From: Opitutales bacterium
GTDB lineage: Bacteria; Verrucomicrobiota; Verrucomicrobiia; Opitutales; Opitutaceae
NCBI GenBank assembly: GCA_021772595.1
Contig: JAJFLS010000210.1
Location: forward strand, 1 to 7,150
Direction: 5' to 3'
Length of the DNA stretch: 7,150 nucleotides
Shown in pieces: positions 5,585-7,150 of the stretch. Both the position numbers and the translations under genes were made by a program. The notes below the pieces were generated by a model that worked only from the letters and a program-made list of their open reading frames with translations, was not told the DNA's origin and made no database searches. Every line of letters starts with the position of its first letter. Position 1 is the stretch's first letter.

Positions 5585-5609
5585 GTAGTGAACGGGCGCC
5601 GTCCCGTTC
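5585..5609 (+). repeat. REP-like element: GTAG head plus hairpin
   Basis: GTAG at 5585-5588, then GAACGGG (5590-5596), loop CGCCGT and CCCGTTC (5603-5609), a perfect 7-bp stem. The heads of this copy and 5540-5563 face each other across 21 nt, the same doublet geometry as 3456-3522. Confidence 0.6.
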
Positions 5610-5619
5610 TAACGGTTCG

Positions 5620-5681
5620 CAGAACTGACTTATTAAGCAGTCTCTAACTCTACTTAGTTAAATATCGATTTAGCAGTTCTG
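5620..5681. repeat. 8-bp inverted repeat bracketing an AT-rich 46-bp spacer
   Basis: CAGAACTG at 5620-5627 and CAGTTCTG at 5674-5681 are exact reverse complements. The AT-rich spacer contains TTAGTTAAATATCGATTTAG. Eight bases can match by chance, so this is weak evidence for an element. Confidence 0.2.
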
Positions 5682-5682
5682 G

Positions 5683-5713
5683 GTAGGGCAACGACGTCCC
5701 CGCGTGGCGCGGA
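5683..5713 (+). repeat. Broken or degenerate REP-like element at the composition junction
   Basis: GTAG (5683-5686) is followed by GGCAACGAC (5687-5695) and GTC, which looks like the head, left arm and loop of a REP. The expected right arm GTCGTTGCC is absent and GC-rich sequence follows (CCCGCGTGGCGCGG). Only a weak pairing of GCAACG with CGTGGC is possible. It may be truncated at the junction or simply degenerate. Confidence 0.3.
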
Positions 5714-5720
5714 AAAATGT

Positions 5721-5750
5721 CCAAAACAACCGGGCCCCCCGGGGGCCCGG
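5721..5750 (-). terminator. Intrinsic (Rho-independent) terminator of the methyltransferase gene
   Basis: On the minus strand, 55 nt after the stop at 5806, a very GC-rich hairpin (5750-5730, about 9 bp stem of CCGGGCCCC paired with GGGGCCCGG) is followed directly by TTGTTTTGG and, a little later, ATTTTT. This is the classic stem plus T-tract layout. It marks the 3' end of the high-GC transcription unit. Confidence 0.8.
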
Positions 5751-5805
5751 TGCTCGTTGGCGTCCAGGTCGCGCGTGCCGTGTTCGGGCGCGACGACCTG
5801 GCTGG

Positions 5806-6918
5806 TCAGACGGACGCCTGCAGCGTGGCCGTGCTCTTCATGCGCCGGGCGATCCACACGGTCAGGCCCGCGCCGACATCGACCTCGACGGTGGCTTCGT
5901 AGCCCATCGGGACGAGCGTCTCGATCAGGGGGTCGGCGCCTGCCAGTCCGGTGACGACGATCAGGGTCTCGCGCGTGAGCTCGGCAGCTCGCCTCAGGAG
6001 CTCGTTCGGGTCCCGCGCGTGCTCGAGCAGGCCGATGCACAGCGTCGTGTCGTACGAGCCGAGGCGTTCGAGACGTTCCCACGTGGCGGCGTCGTCGGTG
6101 CTCCCGTGCAGGAACGTTCGCTTCTCTGCGGGCAGGAACGAGTTGCGCGAGTGGTACAGCTCGGCCTGCCTGAGCTTGCGCTCGCTCGCGTCGACACCGA
6201 CCAGGCTCGTCGCGCCGAGCTCGGCGCACCTGGCTGACCAATAGCCGCAGTCGCAGCCGAGCTCGAGCAGCGAGCGTCCCTTGAAGTCGACCTCGGCCGT
6301 CTCGAACACCAGGCGCGCGATGCGCGCGGTGAGCTCTTCCAGGACTTCGGGCGTGTGTTCCGTGCCTTTGCCGGGTTGGACCTGGAGGTTCCCGAGGGTG
6401 GCGGGGTAGGTCCACGGGTTCAGCTCGGCGATCTGCTCGACGAGCCGCCAGTCGACGGTGTCGAGGACCTCTTCCGAGTAGACCTCGGTTCCGACCTGCG
6501 ACTCGGTGCGGGCGCGGAGCTGCTCCGCGGTCGCGACGGTGCGGGCGCGCGTCCGTGTCAGGCACTGGGCGCGCGGGCTCTCGCTGGAGGAGGGGAGCAG
6601 CGCGACGCAGTCGACCGCGTCGCCGAGGTTGCGCCAGTCGTCGCCCGTGAGCGGATCGTTGACGAGCAGGATCGAGAGCAGGGTCTCTTCGCCCAGGATC
6701 CGCTTGTGCGCGGCGGTGAGGGCGGCGGCTGCTTCGGTGTCCGAGATGTCGAGCTCTGCATCGTGCCGCAGGCACAGACACGCATCCTCGCGTCCCGCGA
6801 GGACGCTTGCGAAGCGCTCGAACAGGATGTCGAGCTCGGCCGCGTCGGAGTAGTCGGGCCACGCCAGGACGCGGGTGGTGGCGTCCGTGGAGAGGGGAAA
6901 GGGCTTCTTGTTCGTCAT
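5806..6918 (-). CDS. SAM-dependent methyltransferase with glycosyltransferase-cluster-like N-terminal region
   Basis: 370 residues from the preferred ATG at 6918. The C-terminal half (about 197-360) is a class I methyltransferase. Motif I is SLLELGCDCGYWSARCAELG (216-235), the acidic end of strand 2 is LVGVDASE (239-246), and the post-I pattern GSYDTTLCIGLLEHARDPNELLRRAAELTR (287-316) is the usual D-x-x-L-C-x-x-x-L-E-H segment. The N-terminal part (14-115: VLAWPDYSDAAELDILFERF, CLCLRHDAELD, ILLVNDPLTGDDWRNLGDAVDCVALLPS) resembles the tail of a glycosyltransferase-like domain seen in bacterial glycosylation clusters; I am less sure of this. A role in modifying a sugar or surface glycan is an inference. 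The start is chosen because GGAGAG lies 4 nt upstream and the sequence before it looks intergenic. The frame is, however, open upstream to the window edge, so a longer fusion is possible. It ends at TGA, followed by a strong terminator. Confidence 0.75.
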   Translation of the reverse strand: MTNKKPFPLSTDATTRVLAWPDYSDAAELDILFERFASVLAGREDACLCLRHDAELDISDTEAAAALTAAHKRILGEETLLSILLVNDPLTGDDWRNLGDAVDCVALLPSSSESPRAQCLTRTRARTVATAEQLRARTESQVGTEVYSEEVLDTVDWRLVEQIAELNPWTYPATLGNLQVQPGKGTEHTPEVLEELTARIARLVFETAEVDFKGRSLLELGCDCGYWSARCAELGATSLVGVDASERKLRQAELYHSRNSFLPAEKRTFLHGSTDDAATWERLERLGSYDTTLCIGLLEHARDPNELLRRAAELTRETLIVVTGLAGADPLIETLVPMGYEATVEVDVGAGLTVWIARRMKSTATLQASV

Positions 6919-6942
6919 CGTTCTCTCCGGCCCCGAGGGGCC
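6919..6942 (-). promoter_or_regulatory. Ribosome binding site and GC hairpin before the methyltransferase start
   Basis: On the minus strand GGAGAG (6928-6923) sits 4 nt before the ATG at 6918, a fair Shine-Dalgarno site. Immediately upstream GGCCC-CTCG-GGGCC (6942-6929) forms a tight hairpin with a tetraloop. A hairpin plus ribosome site argues that 6918 is a true start rather than an internal Met of a fusion. The frame has no stop through it. Confidence 0.5.
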
Positions 6943-7149
6943 TACGGTTACCGGTGCGGGCTTGCACGCTCGCACTCGCATGTCGCGTCCGATCCTGGCC
7001 GCGGGGCGCCACGTCTGGGTGATCGGTCCGAACTCGATCGAATCGAAGCCGGCCTTGCGTAACGCGCCGCACAGGGCAGCGCGCGTCCAGCCCCACTTGT
7101 GGAGCATCGGTGTGCCGTGCGCTTCGACGTCGGGCGGCCAGCCGTAGAG
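6919..7149 (-). CDS. C-terminal end of a methyltransferase-like protein (partial, no stop codon in frame)
   Basis: The minus-strand frame enters at the window edge and continues straight into the methyltransferase frame at 6918 without a stop. The visible residues read LYGWPPDVEAHGTPMLHKWGWTRAALCGALRKAGFDSIEFG (quoted in pieces: LYGWPPDVEAHGTP, then MLHKWGWTRAALCGALRKAG, then FDSIEFG). This pattern, with an H-K-W-G-W turn, a helix and A-G-F-x-x-I-E, is typical of the last strands of small class I SAM methyltransferases from sugar clusters. A natural end would be expected near DMRVRACKP (about 6960); instead low-complexity PAPVTVGPSGPERT runs into the next gene. Either the two are one multidomain protein, or a frameshift has removed a stop: TAA and TAG codons occur in another frame at this point. 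Confidence 0.5.
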
Positions 7150-7150
7150 G

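Larger units (their letters stand above)
5698..7150. other. High-GC block with sharp left boundary
   Basis: From about 5700 to the window end GC is roughly 65-70% by eye, against about 50% before it, and there is an AT-rich stretch just left of the boundary (5640-5670). Codon choice changes too, with strong G/C at third positions (GAG, CTC, GTC, GCG). The block carries minus-strand coding sequence and its own strong terminator. It reads as DNA from another genome, either acquired or joined in assembly. Confidence 0.75.

Noticed and set aside
5405..5700. tRNA or attachment site next to the composition break
   Set aside because: No cloverleaf with a TTC-containing T-arm and no flanking direct repeat could be found.
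6355..7062. 235-codon plus-strand frame antisense to the methyltransferase
   Set aside because: Gly/Arg/Val-rich antisense shadow with no recognisable domain.
5654..7096. 480-codon minus-strand frame, longer than the chosen methyltransferase frame
   Set aside because: It is an Arg/Pro/His-rich shadow typical of high-GC DNA and runs through the terminator; the other frame contains the methyltransferase motifs.

Overview
The first ~5.6 kb look like the chromosome of a Gram-negative bacterium with about 50% GC. The best clue to its identity is the start of a TonB-dependent receptor whose TonB-box region reads EVFELSPFSVD followed by GYNATETMAGTR. That layout is typical of receptors from Opitutae-type Verrucomicrobia (Opitutales/Puniceicoccales). 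Intergenic DNA full of short palindromes and 9-10 bp degenerate tandem arrays fits this. The assignment is an inference from motif memory, not a search.

Left half, all on the minus strand: an iron-type cell-surface signalling module. It runs from an ECF sigma factor (2659-3195) into a FecR-type transmembrane anti-sigma regulator (1604-2662), which overlaps it by 4 nt (ATGA). After a 565-nt gap comes a TonB-dependent receptor (1038 to the window edge) that carries an N-terminal STN signalling domain, as FecA does. The expected logic is that substrate binding at the outer membrane moves the STN domain, FecR relays this across the inner membrane, and the sigma factor is released or activated to transcribe the receptor gene. 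The receptor is odd because a second, complete-looking signal peptide lies between its STN and plug domains.

Middle, plus strand: a two-gene hipBA toxin-antitoxin operon (3951-4247 and 4244-5404, again with an ATGA overlap). HipA keeps its kinase motifs. The 755-nt divergent region upstream holds no convincing gene but many repeats: GTAG-headed REP-like hairpins, some as inverted pairs, and AACC-headed arrays with 9-10 bp periods.

Right, minus strand: after about 300 nt of repeats behind hipA, base composition jumps at about 5700 to roughly 65-70% GC and stays there to the window end. This block carries a strong intrinsic terminator, a protein with a C-terminal SAM-dependent methyltransferase domain behind a glycosyltransferase-cluster-like N-terminal region, and the C-terminal end of a second methyltransferase-like protein upstream in the same open frame. 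The abrupt change means either acquired DNA (a surface polysaccharide or glycosylation locus) or an assembly join between two organisms. The sequence alone cannot decide which.

No rRNA, tRNA, CRISPR array or transposase gene was seen.
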